Below, piece after piece: positions 45,531 to 57,720 of a DNA stretch of 64,000 nucleotides. The DNA is taken from NCBI RefSeq assembly GCF_001522545.3, contig NC_031782.1, positions 15,641,183 through 15,705,182 of the forward strand, read 5' to 3'. The notes under the pieces were generated by a model. That model searched no databases. It was not told where the DNA came from and saw only the letters and a program-made list of their open reading frames with translations. The position numbers were made by a program, and so were the translations under genes. The stretch comes from Parus major. Lineage: Eukaryota; Chordata; Aves; Passeriformes; Paridae. Numbering within the stretch: the stretch's first letter is position 1; each line of letters opens with the position of its first letter.

Positions 45531-46505
45531 CCCCCTGGCCCAGCTCCATCCGTTCCCTGGATCCTGTCCCAGGGAGCAGAGCTCGGAGCTGTCCCTGCGC
45601 TGCCCCTCGGGAGGAGCTGTGGCTTTGGTAGGGATCGAGGTGTGAGGGTGAGAAATCAGGAAGCAGAGGGAGTGCTCACCTTGAGATGCAGGCAAGGGAC
45701 GTGGGCATCACTGCTCACACCCTGAGCCGGGGCAGGAGCCGCTCTCCAGCCCTCAGAACGATGGTCCCTAGAGCTGATGGCCTTGGCCCCTCTGGTTGAT
45801 TGTCCCTTTTGCCCTTCTGCCTGCCTAATTCCTCATTTTCATTGCACAGAGTGGGACTGGTGGAGCCAATCTCCCAAATCCAGAGCTGGGTCACTGTCCT
45901 GGCTCCCGTCACTGCTGGATTGCTGAGCAGATCCACCCTCAGCCCCTGCTCTGGGGCCATCCCCACCTTCCCAACCCACAGCCAACCAGATCTCGGCTCG
46001 GGCACTGCTGGCCTGAGCGGATCCCGCTCCAGTGCCACCTGTCCTGGCTTCTCCTGGTCCAAGACAGGAGCAGCAGCCCCAGGACCACCTCCCAAACACT
46101 GCCCTGGCCACTGATGCACCTTCTGTAATGCTTGGGCTGCTCCTCCTGCAACGCTCGGGGAGCTCTGGCAGGTCTTTTAAGCAGGAATTGAACCACCATG
46201 CGAGGCTGCACAGCGACATTTTGGGGCTGAGCGAGTGGAGGAATCACTCGAGGACGCTTCCCTGTCTCCGGAAGGTACGGAGGAGCGATTGGCAGCCGGG
46301 GCTCCTCTCCCGCTTCCCTTCCGCTGGATGCAAACAAGCCCTTAACATTTCAGCAAGTGGCTCAGCTTGTGGAGACACGCGGGGTGCCGAGAGCTCACTC
46401 CAGAGCACCCCGTGACTGCCGCCCTCCGCGGGAAGGTCGGGAGGAGGCTGGAGGGATGAGAGCATCCCGAGGCTCCGAGCAGCACAAGGGTGCCCATCCC
46501 CTGCC
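45531..46505. other. non-coding, nothing recognised
   Basis: No exon. Sequence becomes more complex at 46170-46370 but no clear motif cluster. Confidence 0.4.
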
Positions 46506-46740
46506 CCCGGCTCCGCGGCTCTGGCTGCAATTAAAGCTCACCCCGAACGCTGCATTAATGTCAGGTTTGCATCTCATTTCCCCAGCGCCAGGTAAGGAGG
46601 GGCCGGCAGGCTTGGAGAAGGATCACACGTGGCAGCTTTTAATAGAAACCCGCCCGCCTGTCACTGGCGGCTCATCATTCCTCTTGAAACGGTTGCTAAT
46701 TACCAACGAGCCGTGTTTGTGTTTCGGGTGTGACGTTCCC
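46506..46740. promoter_or_regulatory. candidate conserved non-coding element
   Basis: Contains GCAATTAAAGCTC, GCATTAATGTCAGG, an octamer-like GTTTGCATCTC and GTTGCTAATTACCAACG, in GC-rich flanks. Confidence 0.5.
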
Positions 46741-47979
46741 CTCTGCAGCCCCGCTCCCTCTCCTCCTGCTCCGCACCCAGGCTGGCGGCAGCGCTCGGGG
46801 GGCTCCGGGGGAGGTGGGTGGGCTCCGGGGGAGCTGTAAGGACACGGTTCCTTCAGGGATGGACTCAGGGGTGGTTGGAAAAGGGCTCCCTCCAGTTGCT
46901 CTCTCCTCCCTTCCCATTTTCCATCAAGGACAATTCCCTTGGAGCTCTCCATAGTGTTAAACATGCTGAGTTAAAGCTTTGGGATCACTCCTGCCACCCC
47001 CTCCCATGGACCCTGCCACCAGCTGTGCCCCAGGATCAGCCTGCCCCATGCCACTGTCCCCTCAGAGCCTTCAGGACACTGTGACCTGAGCTGTGACATC
47101 AGCTCCTCTCCTCCTCCAGCTGCCTCCCAGGGAGGTGCCACCTTCTTCTCCCTGGCTGCTGGGCAGGGATGAGGTGGGACCCGCTGCAGTGATGCTCGGT
47201 GGGAGCTCAGAGAGCCGGTCCTCGGGGCTCTGACCCCGTGGGACGTCTCCTTCACCTCTCACCTGGCTTTGGGACCCCTCCTGGGGCAGAATGAGCTGGG
47301 GGCTGGGGAGATGCATTGGAGAGGGGAAAGCAGGCTTGGGAAAGGAGCTGGAGTCATTCCAGAGGTGTCCCAGGGAGGTGCAATGCTGAGTGGCCCCCAC
47401 CACTGGGTCTCTCGCAGCGTCCCACATCCCTGGGCCCCTCCTTGTGCCAGTTTGGTGTGGCAGTGAGTGCTGGAGCATCTCCACATCGCGTTCCGAGTCT
47501 GGAGAGGGGAACTATTCCTTGAGTCCTGTTCCAGCCATTCCCAGTGCAGGGATAACGCTCGGGACACCCCTGAAGAGGGAGATCCCTGTGAGGGCTCCTG
47601 CTCTGTGCCAGCCCCGGCAGCTCCCGGCACATCCCAGCTTTGTGCAGAGCCCAGGCGTTCTCCCACGCTCTGGGGGCTCAGGAAGGCTCCATTATCCCGG
47701 TGAAATCCGTTCCCTCCTCCCAGCAGCACCAGGGATGGTGTTGGGGTGGGAGAAGGGCGGGAGCTGTATGGGGGACCCCCAGCTTTACCCACCCACCTCC
47801 CGAATGCTGAGACAGGCGCGGTTTCAGCGGCTGGAAAGGGGCCAAGGCAGGTGCCAGGCTGGCTGGGGAGCCCGCCCGGCGCAGGGAGAGGCGTCCCGAG
47901 GCACCCAGCTCCCCGAGGGCTGGCCGGCTCCTGCTGCCACCCGGCTGAGCGACAGCTCCCAGCCCCCCAGCCCACCTCC
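46741..47979. other. non-coding, nothing recognised
   Basis: GC-rich; no exon. Confidence 0.4.
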
Positions 47980-48225
47980 CCCCTTGTCAATCCACTGGGG
48001 AATTATTTATCCTGACAATAGCAATTGTCTGCACGGGCCCTTCCCCCTCTCCAGCACCTACCCCAACAAAGGAAATCATCCTGATATGAAAGGGAAAATT
48101 AAATTACCCCAATAAAGACTTAGTGCTGCTTTAATGACATCACCAGACTCAGGCGCTAATTAGCTGAGTACAAAGGAAAGCTAAATGTGAAAACGTGAAT
48201 TTCTGTTCCCTTTTCTCCTGTCGTA
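47980..48225. promoter_or_regulatory. strong candidate conserved non-coding element
   Basis: About 245 bp with GAATTATTTATCCTGACAATAGC, AAAATTAAATTACCCC, a CTTTAATGACATCACC block (CRE-like) and GGCGCTAATTAGCTGAG. No repeats. Confidence 0.55.
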
Positions 48226-49215
48226 CAGTCTCGGGAGTGGGAGTCTTGGCAGGCATGGCAGGAGGAGCTGCTCCCACCCGGCCGGGCGACTGCTGATGCT
48301 GCGGGGCTCTGGCAGCCGGGTGCTGCCCCTGCCGAGGGCTGAGAGCTCCGGGAGCTTTTGGGAGATGGGTCCAGCGGCTGGAACCCATCTGGATGCAGCC
48401 AGGGATCCCCAGGCTGCCCGTTCCTGAACCCTGCTCAGTGCCATCACTTTGTGCTGCAGTCTGTGCCGAGTTCGGGCACCCGCACACCTGGCGAGGAGTG
48501 ATGTTCACACACCCCTCACACCATGCCCAGCGCTCAGCCCCGTGCCCCAGGTCCCTGTGCCCTTGCTCTGGGCCAGCATCAGCTATGGGGGCATGTCCCC
48601 AATCCGTCTGTGTGACCTTGTCACTGTCACAGCGCCAGCGCCTCTCCCGGAGCCTCCTCCCCGCACCCATTTCTCTTTGCCACCTCCCGTGCCATGTCCC
48701 CGCCGTGGCTGCAGCCCCCTGACCCGCGGGGTGACCCCGGGGCCCGGAATCGTGCCGGGCACGCATTTACTGGAGCAGCTTTTTGCGTTCTCTTCACCTT
48801 TTTTTCTGCATTTCCTTCCAGTCCTGGGAGCGCCAGGAGCGGCCACGGAGCTGCTCAGCCGTGGGGTGTCGGTGTGGGGGGACCCCCGGAGGGTCAGGGG
48901 ACAGCTGGCCACGGGGAGGGAGAGCAAACACCCCACGAGTGGCGAGAGCTGGCCCTGGGGCTGCCCTCTGGAGCCAGAGCGTGCCCGAAGCAGAGCGCTG
49001 CTGGGGAGACGGAGTGAGCAGGGGGGAACTCTGCATCCCTCTTTATTTGGGACTGGTTTTCCCTGCTGGAAGAGCTGCTACACCTAATCCCACCCGGGAT
49101 AATTCCTCCCTCCGGGGGGCGCTGGGAATGCCGAGGGGATTCCAGCAGAGGCTCCAGAGCTGCCTGCAGGTGCTGAGAGGCCGAGCTGCTTCCGCTGGTC
49201 GCAGGAAAAGGGGGG
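48226..49215. other. non-coding, nothing recognised
   Basis: GC-rich; no exon. Confidence 0.4.
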
Positions 49216-49275
49216 GCTGCTAATACATAAAGCTTTGTTTTAACTAAATCTTAAATTATCCCCAAATCCTGGATA
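49216..49275. promoter_or_regulatory. short AT-rich island
   Basis: TAATACATAAAGCTTTGTTTTAAC and CTTAAATTATCC in a GC-rich background. Confidence 0.35.
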
Positions 49276-49655
49276 TTCCTGCTTTCAGCCTGAACCTCGC
49301 CCCAGACCCTCGGTCAGTCCTTCCCCAGCACATGGGGCCATCCCAGAAAAATGGGATGGGTGAGCACGTCCTGGCCTCTGCTCCGCGGGCTGTCCCCAGG
49401 CTCTGCTGAGGCCGGGCTGGCAGCACCACGGCTCTGTCCCAGTTGCCACCAGTTGCTGCCAGCTGGCCCCGAGGGAGGCTGGCCCCGGGGCACGCCCTGG
49501 GCAGGCAGCCCTGCCTGCAGCCTCACTGCTGGCTCTCACGTGAGGTGACACCTCTGGGGACCAGCCACCCCCCCGGGACGTGAGGGGCCGCGGGTCACCC
49601 CCATGCCGCCCCCCTCGCCTCGCGCTGCTGGGGTTCGTCCGGGAGGGCCGGCTGC
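49276..49655. other. non-coding, nothing recognised
   Basis: GC-rich; no exon. Confidence 0.4.
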
Positions 49656-49745
49656 GAATGCCTCCATGCCTCCTTTAAATGACATAGCTGGTCTCCATGG
49701 CAACTCTTCTCTGCCTTTCGCCTCAGACCAAGAGCATCATCTGCT
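49656..49745. promoter_or_regulatory. candidate element with RFX X-box-like site
   Basis: GTCTCCATGGCAAC at 49691-49704 matches the palindromic RFX X-box at 12 of 14 positions. CTTTAAATGACATAGC lies just before it. Confidence 0.45.
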
Positions 49746-50917
49746 CCATCATCCCCGCAGGCCGGGGGCCGCCATGCCGGCAAAAGGGCTGGTGGGATGC
49801 CGTGGCACCCCCCCTGCCCCACACCTCTGCCCCGCTGGCACTGCCAGCTCTCCCGGCTCTCCAGCCAGGCTGATGTCCTGCAGGACGGGACCCACCCGGC
49901 TGCAGCACCCCTCTCCCCCTCCTGCAGCCTCCTGCAGCCCTGACCCCATCCCCGGGCTGCCGCGGGATGCCCGGCACAGGCACAGGCGGGGCTGGATGGA
50001 GCTGCCACCTCTGGTCCCAACCCCAAACGCTTCGCAAATCCACGGCAAAGCTCCTCGCTCTACATCCACCTGCTCCTGGGGGCAGGCTGGGCGAGCTGGG
50101 AGGCCGGCGAGGAGCGGGGAGGGCTGGGCCAGCGATCCCGAGCTGCCCGTCAAGCGCTCAGCCCCCGCGGCCACAAGCAGAAACTGGCCAGCCCTCCAGC
50201 AAATGCCACCCCCGCTGCCAGGAGCCGAGAGCCGGCCCTGTCCCCGCCTGTCCTTCAGCCACTCGAAGGCTCGGTGTGACCGGAGCCTGCGGGGCTGGGG
50301 TGGCACGGATGCGGATGCGGACAGGACCCTGGGAATGGGGGCTGCCAGCCCCCCCGGGAAATGTGAGGGTGATTTTCCTTGGGGATGCACGCAGGGAGGA
50401 GGGAGAGGTGCTCACGCAGAGGTGGCACAAGGGACGGGGACACGTGTGGGGGGACATGGCAGGACCAGGGGCTGTGGGGTGAATTCAGGGGTGCAGGGAG
50501 CTGGCACCCAGGGATGGAGACTGCGTGTACTCAGAGACATAGGGGTGGCTCATGTCCCCTAATGCCACGTTTTCCCCCTCCTGCTGGGTGGCTCCTCACC
50601 TCTGTCTGTGCCCTGCAGAGCCACAGCACTACCAGCTCTTCCTCCTCCTCCTCCTGGCTGCTTGTCCAGGTGCCTTTTCCCGATACCCTCACAGCATCTC
50701 CCTGTGCTTGTTCTTGTCCCGTTATTCCCGAGCTGGATCCGCACACAGCCACCCCCTCCCCTCAGCATCCCGGCGTGTGTCGCGGTGTGTGGGTGTGTTT
50801 ATTTATAGGGCTGCAGCAGAGCCCGGCTGCTGCGTGGGGCCTGCAGCCCCCCACTCTCCTGGGCTCCCTCCCTGGGCACGGATCAGCCGCCACACCCCGC
50901 TGCCCACTGGGGTGCGA
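49746..50917. other. non-coding, nothing recognised
   Basis: Very GC-rich. Long frames on both strands lack any family resemblance. Confidence 0.4.
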
Positions 50918-51085
50918 GTCATGGAATCCTGGAATCACAGCTGGGAAGGGACCTCAAAGTTCATCTCATTCCACCTCCCTGCCATGGGCTGGGACACTTC
51001 CAACTATCCCAGGCTGCTCCAAGCCCTGCCCAGCCTGGCCTTGGGCACTTCCAGGGATTCCAGAGGGAGTCTCGTACCAGGGATG
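50918..51085 (-). repeat. CR1 LINE 3' end
   Basis: Antisense CR1 tail and body (catggaatcctggaatcacagctgggaagggacctcaaag). The sequence to about 51300 may be decayed upstream CR1. Confidence 0.85.
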
Positions 51086-51899
51086 GGATGGATCTGGTGC
51101 TTTCTCCCAGCAGCACCATCCTCATCCCTCACCCTGTTCTCCTGCACCGTGTTTCCAGCTGGATCAGCCCTGCTGCAGCCTTCAAGGGGCCACACATGTC
51201 CTGTGGTCTTCTCCTAGAGCCTCATGGAGGCTTTTGGAGCACCTCTGGGTGTTCCCAACTTGTCCTGGCCACCTTGCTCGTTCTCTGGGCAGAAGGAGCC
51301 TGCCAGGGCCTCAGGGATGTGCTCGTGCCAAGCCCTGTGTGCTCAGCCAAGGCTCTGATGACATTTGGATTTCAGGGAGTCTTGGAAGAGCCACAGAGGG
51401 GTTCTGAGGAGAGCTTTTGGGTCCCACGGTGCAGCTGGGTGGGTGTTGCCAGGGCACAGAGGTGGCAATGCCCATGCCCTGGGAATCCCAGTGGGGCACT
51501 GGCAGCGCTCCAGCTGGTCAGAGGAGAACTGGAGGCTCAGCAGATCCCTCTGCATCCAGCTCCCTCCTGCAATGGGATGGGTGGTGGGGGAGAGGGCTGG
51601 GCAGGACAGGACCTGGCTTTACGTGGGGCACCAGCTCCCAAAAGGACTTGGAGAGGGGCAAGAGAATGGGGTTGGGAATGCACTTGGGGTGGTGCCCAGT
51701 GCCCTGCAGAACACAGGCTGCTGCAGGGGGGCAGGGTGGGGCTGGAAAACTCTGCCCCGATGCCAGAGCTCCCTGGCACAAGGGGTTGAGCTGCTGCCAG
51801 CAGCCCCTCATGCCCCTGATGACAGCAACCACCAGATCTCCGAGGGCACCGTGCCAGGGCCAGCACGTGGGATGGGGTCTGGACACCACGGCCCAGCCC
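51086..51899. other. non-coding, nothing recognised
   Basis: No exon. Possibly old CR1 in the left 200 bp. Confidence 0.4.
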
Positions 51900-52045
51900 C
51901 GCACTGGCTGGCCTCTCATTTGTTCTCATTAAGGGCTGGCAGGGTGTCTAATTAGGCGGCGTGAGTGCCAGCGCCCTGCTGACAGACACCTGTGCAGACA
52001 GCCCTCCTCCTCGGCCTGCCTCGTAATTACCCTGCCGGATGCTGC
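51900..52045. promoter_or_regulatory. candidate conserved non-coding element, weak
   Basis: TCATTTGTTCTCATTAAGG, GTCTAATTAGGCGG and CGTAATTACCCTG in GC-rich DNA. Confidence 0.4.
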
Positions 52046-52394
52046 CGTGCCGCCCGCAGGACCTGCTCGGCCCCGCCGGGACGTGGCGCGGTGCCAGCCC
52101 CGGCTGCCACTGCATCCCCACGGCACTCAAACCCCGCAGCATCCTCGGGGGCATCGCCCTGCGGCCCGTCCTGGTGGGTACCACCAGCACCAGCCGCGTG
52201 TCGGCACCGCCAGGTGTCCGAGGCACGGGGCAGTGTCACCCCACCCGCATTTTGTGTCCCCTTGTTCCCCCCGGGCCATACCCTGGGTACCTCGGAGCCA
52301 CGGGTGCAGCGAGTCCTGCCCGTGCCCACCCACCCGAGCAGCTCGTGGGCAGGGGCACGGCGAGGACAGGCTGCCCGTGCAGCCTCGTGGTCTG
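52046..52394. other. non-coding, nothing recognised
   Basis: GC-rich; no exon. Confidence 0.4.
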
Positions 52395-52512
52395 TGTAGG
52401 GATAACGAGGCAGCGGCTGCTTTAATTAGATTAATTGGCTCCCATTCGGCTCCAGAAGAGCTGTCAGGCTGCGAGTGTGTTCCTGCTGTACCTGGCTAAT
52501 TACGGCACCGCG
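52395..52512. promoter_or_regulatory. candidate conserved non-coding element, homeodomain-rich
   Basis: Contains the second exact copy of TAATTAGATTAATT (52423-52436) and GGCTAATTACGGC near the end. Confidence 0.5.
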
Positions 52513-53995
52513 GCCGCCACTCGGCAGCGCTCACGGCCACCGAGAGCTGGCACCGGGCAAAGCCATGCCAGGGAGGTGCTGCTGGGCGAGGAGGGCACTC
52601 GGGGAGCTCTGGCTGCCAAAATACACGGGAGATGAGAATGGGGAAGATTGGAGGTCCTGAGGATGCTGCAGGCCATGCAGAGCTGCAGGAGAGTGAGGGC
52701 TGTGAGGAGCTGGAGCAGAGGGATGGGGTCTGGGGAGCTCCAGAGGATTGGGATCAGAGCTGGGGAAGGGGTTGGGACAGGAGCCAGGGCAGGGGGTGTC
52801 CCAGGCTGGAAGCTGTGCCCAGGCTCTGGGGCTGGCAGGGAGGGGTGGACACTGGGATCAGTCTTTGTCCCTGAGGAAGGGGACGGTAGCAAGCAGGGCT
52901 TGGGTACAGACACATCAAGCTCCTGCCTGGCACTGGAGCTGCTCTGAGGCACTGGCTATTTATAAAAGGCACCCGTGAGAGGAGCAAGGAGGTGATGGCC
53001 TAAAAATAAGCGTCTGGGCTGGGGTGACGAGGCACCGCTTCCCCACAGAGCAGAGAGTGGGAGGCAGTGCCGGGGGATATCTTTATCCCTCTTATCCCCA
53101 GGCTGTCATTACGGTGCCCAGTGCAGCCGGAGCTGCAGCCTTTGCCCACACACTTGACCCGTGCTCCAGGGCATCGTGTCTTCCTGAAGGAACCACCCAC
53201 CCTTCCCGGAGCGCCGCCAGGCTGGGCAGCAGGGCAGCTCCAGAGGGAAATAATGGAGCCCAGACCCCGCTCCACACCCCCAGCAGACAGCCCAGGGTCC
53301 CTCTGGGGATCAGGACACCCCGAGGGTTTGCCCAGCTGTGCGATGGCAGCAGCTCCCCAGGGTGGCTCCTAAGGGACAGCAGCATGCAGGGGTGTGTTGG
53401 GAGGACACAGCTGCACGTAGGTGTGTGCAGAATTCCAGCTGGTCCTTGGCACAGGGATGGGCTGTGCGCTCTGGGGCACCCACACGCTGCCTGCAGGTGG
53501 AGGAGGACACCCCTGTCTGTTCCACCTGTGCCAGAGCTGTCCTGGCATCCCTGGGGGATCCGGGGGGGATTGACCAGGTGGGTTCATCACACAGCTCAGC
53601 AAGGAGCCCCCCAGCCTCACTGCAGCTCCCCAGGGTCCCCCGAGCACCTGCAGCCCCCAAAGCCCACCTGGCCCTATCAGACAGACCAGCCTGAGCACAG
53701 AGCACCTCCCTGAGCTGCCCAGCCTCTGCCACATCCCGGCCGTGCTCTGCCCCCCCAGCACTGCCCCCACAAAGGGTGCCCGGCCGGGGTGACGGCACTG
53801 CCGGGCGACAGACGAGGGCAGCAGGCGGGAGAAGAGCGGGGAGGAGGCGAAGGCAGCCGGCTGCATCCTCAGGTGTGCGTAGGACACGTTCAGCGGGGAG
53901 CTCGTTAGCCGAGGCATCAGCAGCCCTTGCAAAGAGCTGACGCGGCTGCAGCACACACATCCCGGGGGCTCCCAGGGGATGCTGCGCTTCCATTC
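52513..53995. other. non-coding, nothing recognised
   Basis: GC-rich. A purine-rich gaggagctggagcagaggga stretch at 52680-52860 may be an old repeat. No exon. Confidence 0.4.
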
Positions 53996-54425
53996 GTGCC
54001 GCACACGAGGCCCCCGGAACAGACGCAGCTCGGATGGAGTTATTTTTTTCGCTGGTGAATGTTAATCCCGGCTCAGTTAATGCCTCTGCAGCGCCTTGCC
54101 CGGACTCCCCCCTTTCCTCCAGGCTGGCTCCTGGAGGGTCCCAGGCCTTCCATGGGGATGGGGTGGGGCGTCAGGGGGGTCTGGTACCGCCGGCTCTGTT
54201 CCCGGGGTGGATGTGGAAGAGAGAGGGATGGTGGGAGCGCAGAAAGGGATTCCCCAGCTGGCGAGGAGGAGGAGGAGGATGTAATTGTACGGTACAGATT
54301 GAGCCTGTCAGGCGTCCTTCCGACAGCGCATCCCGGGGCACCTTCACCGTAAATAATAAAGAACAGCCCGGAGAGGAGGGGATTAGCAAGGACAGGCGAG
54401 GCACTTATTCCCTAATTGATGGGTC
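53996..54425. promoter_or_regulatory. candidate conserved non-coding elements, two blocks
   Basis: Block one (54030-54095) has GGAGTTATTTTTTTCGC and GAATGTTAATCCCGG. Block two (54275-54422) has GATGTAATTGTACGG, CGTAAATAATAAAG and CCCTAATTGATGGG. Confidence 0.45.
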
Positions 54426-54489
54426 CGTATTCCTGCGGAGGCTGCAGCCACAGCCACCCCGATGCCATCGAGGCGAGCGGGAGCCTCCT

Positions 54490-54760
54490 CCCCGCGGCTG
54501 CTGGGGAGATGCAGGCAGGGGAATGCAGGCAGGGAAAATGCAGGTAAGGAAATTGCAAGCAGGGAAATGCAGGGAAAATGCAGGCAGGGAAAACCGGGCA
54601 GAGAAATTGCAAGTGGAGAAATGCTGGTAGGGAAAGGCAGGAGAAAATGCAGGTAAGGAAATTGCAGGCAGGGAAATGCAAGGAAAACCAGGCAGAGAAA
54701 TTGCAAGCAGGGAAATGCAGGCAGGGAAAATGAAGGCAGGGAAAACCAGGCAGCTCCAGG
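54490..54760. repeat. degenerate purine-rich tandem repeat
   Basis: Variants of gcagggaaatgcaggcagggaa and gtaaggaaattgcaagcagg alternate about ten times with a loose 16-25 bp period. Confidence 0.85.
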
Positions 54761-55695
54761 GCACAGAAAGATTTGGGGCACAGATCCAGCACAGAGATGG
54801 GATGAGAGCCCCATCCTATGGGATTCTCCATCCCCTGGACCTTGGGGTTCAGCCAGATCTCAGTGGTTTTCCTCTCATCCTTGATTTAACCCCTTTTCTA
54901 CAAAATCTTTAGAGGAGGGAACAAAATCCTGGTGCCTTGCCCCATCCCCTTTTCACAGAGGCTGGGATCAGCTTGTTCCACCTGCTTTGCCCAGGATTTG
55001 GGGCATCCCAGATGGGCAGGAGGGAGGAGCAGGATGGGGTCCCAGACAGCTTGAATTTGCACGTGGGTTTAGCTGAGCTAAAAGCAGCTCTGGGAGGAGG
55101 CTGGGCCACTTTGGGAGATATAATTATGTATAAAAAAAGCTTATTCTGGTCCCTGCAGGGAGGGGCTGTGTCCAGCTCTGCCTTTTGGGGTGTGCTGGGG
55201 GCTGCTGGGATCCCGGGCCCAGATTGGCCACTGTGGGGGTGTCCCCTCCTGGCCACTGCCAGGGCTGGTGCCTGTTCCAGCAGCATGGCCTGGTTCCCGT
55301 CCTGGATTACCCTCTCCCCACCAGCGGGAGGGGGAAGAGCTCCCCGAGTGCCAGATGGTGCCATTTAATTCCTTTTCTGGGTGAGGCTGGAATCTGTTTG
55401 TGCCCGTGTGAGCAGGACCCCAGGAGAGCAGCGCAGGCTGGGAGCCTCCAGCCTTTGGGCACAGCAATTTCCTCTCTGGAAACGGGAGCAGAGCACTCCC
55501 AAAAGCACCTTCTGGAGCTGCAAACACCCCTCACTTCTCCTTTTGGGGGGGATTTGGCCCGGTGATCCCCTTCCCTGCCCGCAGCCCTGCCGGCTTTCCC
55601 AGAGCTGGACGAGTGGGCTGGGATACGGGGGCTGAGGAAGAGGAGGGGGTGAGGAAGGCGGGGAGATGTCCGTGGAGGCAGCGGTTTCCCAGGTG
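54761..55695. other. non-coding
   Basis: No gene. A short AT-rich patch lies at 55115-55145 (gatataattatgtataaaaaaagc). Confidence 0.4.
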
Positions 55696-57529
55696 CTGCT
55701 GCCAGATTGCTGCCCGTGGCCTCCACTCAGCTCACAATTATCTGGGGTAATGGCAGGGGAGGGTGACCCAGATAGCACGGGGAGGAGGATAATAAGGAAG
55801 ATGCAACGGAGGCTTTGGAAAAAGGGAAATGGGGAGGGGGGGATATGAGAGAGGGAGGAGAGAAGCTCCGGGATGAACCTTGAGCTGGGATGCTGATCCA
55901 GCACTGCTTGGAGCAGCCCCATGGCCCATGTCATCCCTGATCCAGGTAATGCACCCCTGGTAAGCAAAAATATCCTTTCCTGGATCGATGGCCACGCAGG
56001 GTTTGGGGTGGAACAGGGGGCAGGCAGAGGACAGGGCCGGCAGCTGTGTCCCAAATGGAATTTTCCTTTCCTGATGAGCTGGGATGAGTGCAGGGGGGGC
56101 CGTGTGCTGGCTCTCAGCCCTCAGCAGACCGCTGTCCCCAGGTGTCCCAGCCCCAGGGGCCTTGGCTGGAGGGCACCTTGGGGACAGCACCTGCAGGGCA
56201 GCACTGAGGGGCCTGGGGCTGCTGCTCTGGCTGGGTGCTCCCCCCTCCCAAAGGGCCCACGCAGCAGTTCTGGGCCCTGCTGGTGCTATTCCATGATAAA
56301 TCTCCCAGCCCTCTGCCATCAGCCCCGCTCCACGAAGAGCTGAGGAAGCAGAGGTGTGAGCCAGCGCTCGTCCATCACACGCAGAGGTGTCCCCACGCTG
56401 CTGCCACCTGCTCCGGCCACCTTGGCAATCTGCTCTGGCTGCTTCCCGCGGGGAATTCTGCCTGTTCTGACCCCCAGGCTGCAGCTCCTCTCCCTCGATT
56501 TTCCCCCTGGCCCATCCCGGGCTGGGGCAGAGCTCACTGTCCCCTCTCCAGTGGGATTTTGGAGCTGATTTTCTGAGCCCAGGAATGCAGGGGCGCTGCC
56601 CATCCCAACGTGGTGCTGAGGGCTCACCAGCAGGGCAGGGCTCTTCATTTCAAATCAAAGAAGCCGGGAATGCTGTGGGGTCAGGACAGAGGTCCCGTCA
56701 CAGCAGGACAGCCCTGACTTGTCCCCAGCCGTGCTTCAGGTGAAGGCGGAGGATCTTTGTGACACAGAGGTGACAAATCCACAGCACGGAGCAAGGCTCC
56801 AGCATCTTTGGCTCTCGGCTCTGCGCTGCAGCCCCCAGCGAGGCACAGGGGCCTCATTCCAGGTGTTATTTGGGAGCAGAGGCTGCAGGAGGAGCAGCCC
56901 CGGGCAGAGTTGCTGCAGGAGAGGGGCCGTGAGCTCGGTCTGGGGGTGTGAGGGGGCTGCTGGTGACCCCACGCAGGATTTGGGCTGGGGAGAAGTTTGC
57001 TGGTGTGGGAAATCATCGCTCTGGGCACGGCAGGGGACTCTGTGGAGCAGCAGCAGCATTCCCAGCAATCCTGGCTCATCATCCTGTGATATTTAAGTGG
57101 CAGAAAAGAAAATAAAGCAGGGGAGGGTGGGATGAGGATGAGCTGGAGGGAAGAAAGGAGCTGCCCCCCTTCACTCCCACACCTCCCCACGGCTTCGGGG
57201 GGCCGGGTGGGCTGGGGTGACGCTGGTGGGGGGCCAGGCTGGGTTTTGAGGAGGGGGGGACACCAGGGGAGGAGGACGACGTGTTCTGTGACAGGCTCGA
57301 ACGTGACTCAACGTCACCTACTTTCCACCACGACAACTTCTGCTGCTTCATCTTCCCCATGCAAATCTGGGGCTCGGGGAGCTCCAAATGTGGCTGTGGA
57401 GGGGGGTTAAGGGTAGGGCCCATGAGGAGGAGGAGGAGGAGGATGAGCTTCTTCCCCCCACCCTCTCCTCCGGAGCTGCCTCTGAGGGTGCGTCCGCCAC
57501 AGGGAAGGGAGCACCAAGAGCCCTGCAAA
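55696..57529. other. non-coding, nothing firm
   Basis: Complex patch at 55735-55830 (ctcacaattatctggggtaatgg) and at 57085-57120 (gtgatatttaagtggcagaaaag). No exon supported. Confidence 0.4.
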
Positions 57530-57720
57530 GCCACTCTTTTATTAATTGAATATTCAATTTTCAAAATAACCTTGAGGAACTAAATGAAGAGGCTGGGAAG
57601 AGATAGCTAATTGTCAGCTGCACCTGCTCGGCACACAACCACGAAAATGCTGCTTCCAGCTTCCTTCAGCCCACTCACACAATTTAGAGGATTTTTTTTC
57701 CCCCGAGCCGTTTATGTCAG
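57530..57720. promoter_or_regulatory. candidate conserved non-coding element with palindrome
   Basis: Contains the perfect 16-bp palindrome AATTGAATATTCAATT (57544-57559), GATAGCTAATTGTC, and adjacent E-boxes CAGCTG and CACCTG (57617-57628). Confidence 0.5.

Noticed and set aside
57107..57112. AATAAA word as a poly(A) signal for a gene in the desert
   Set aside because: No upstream exon on the plus strand supports a transcript ending there.
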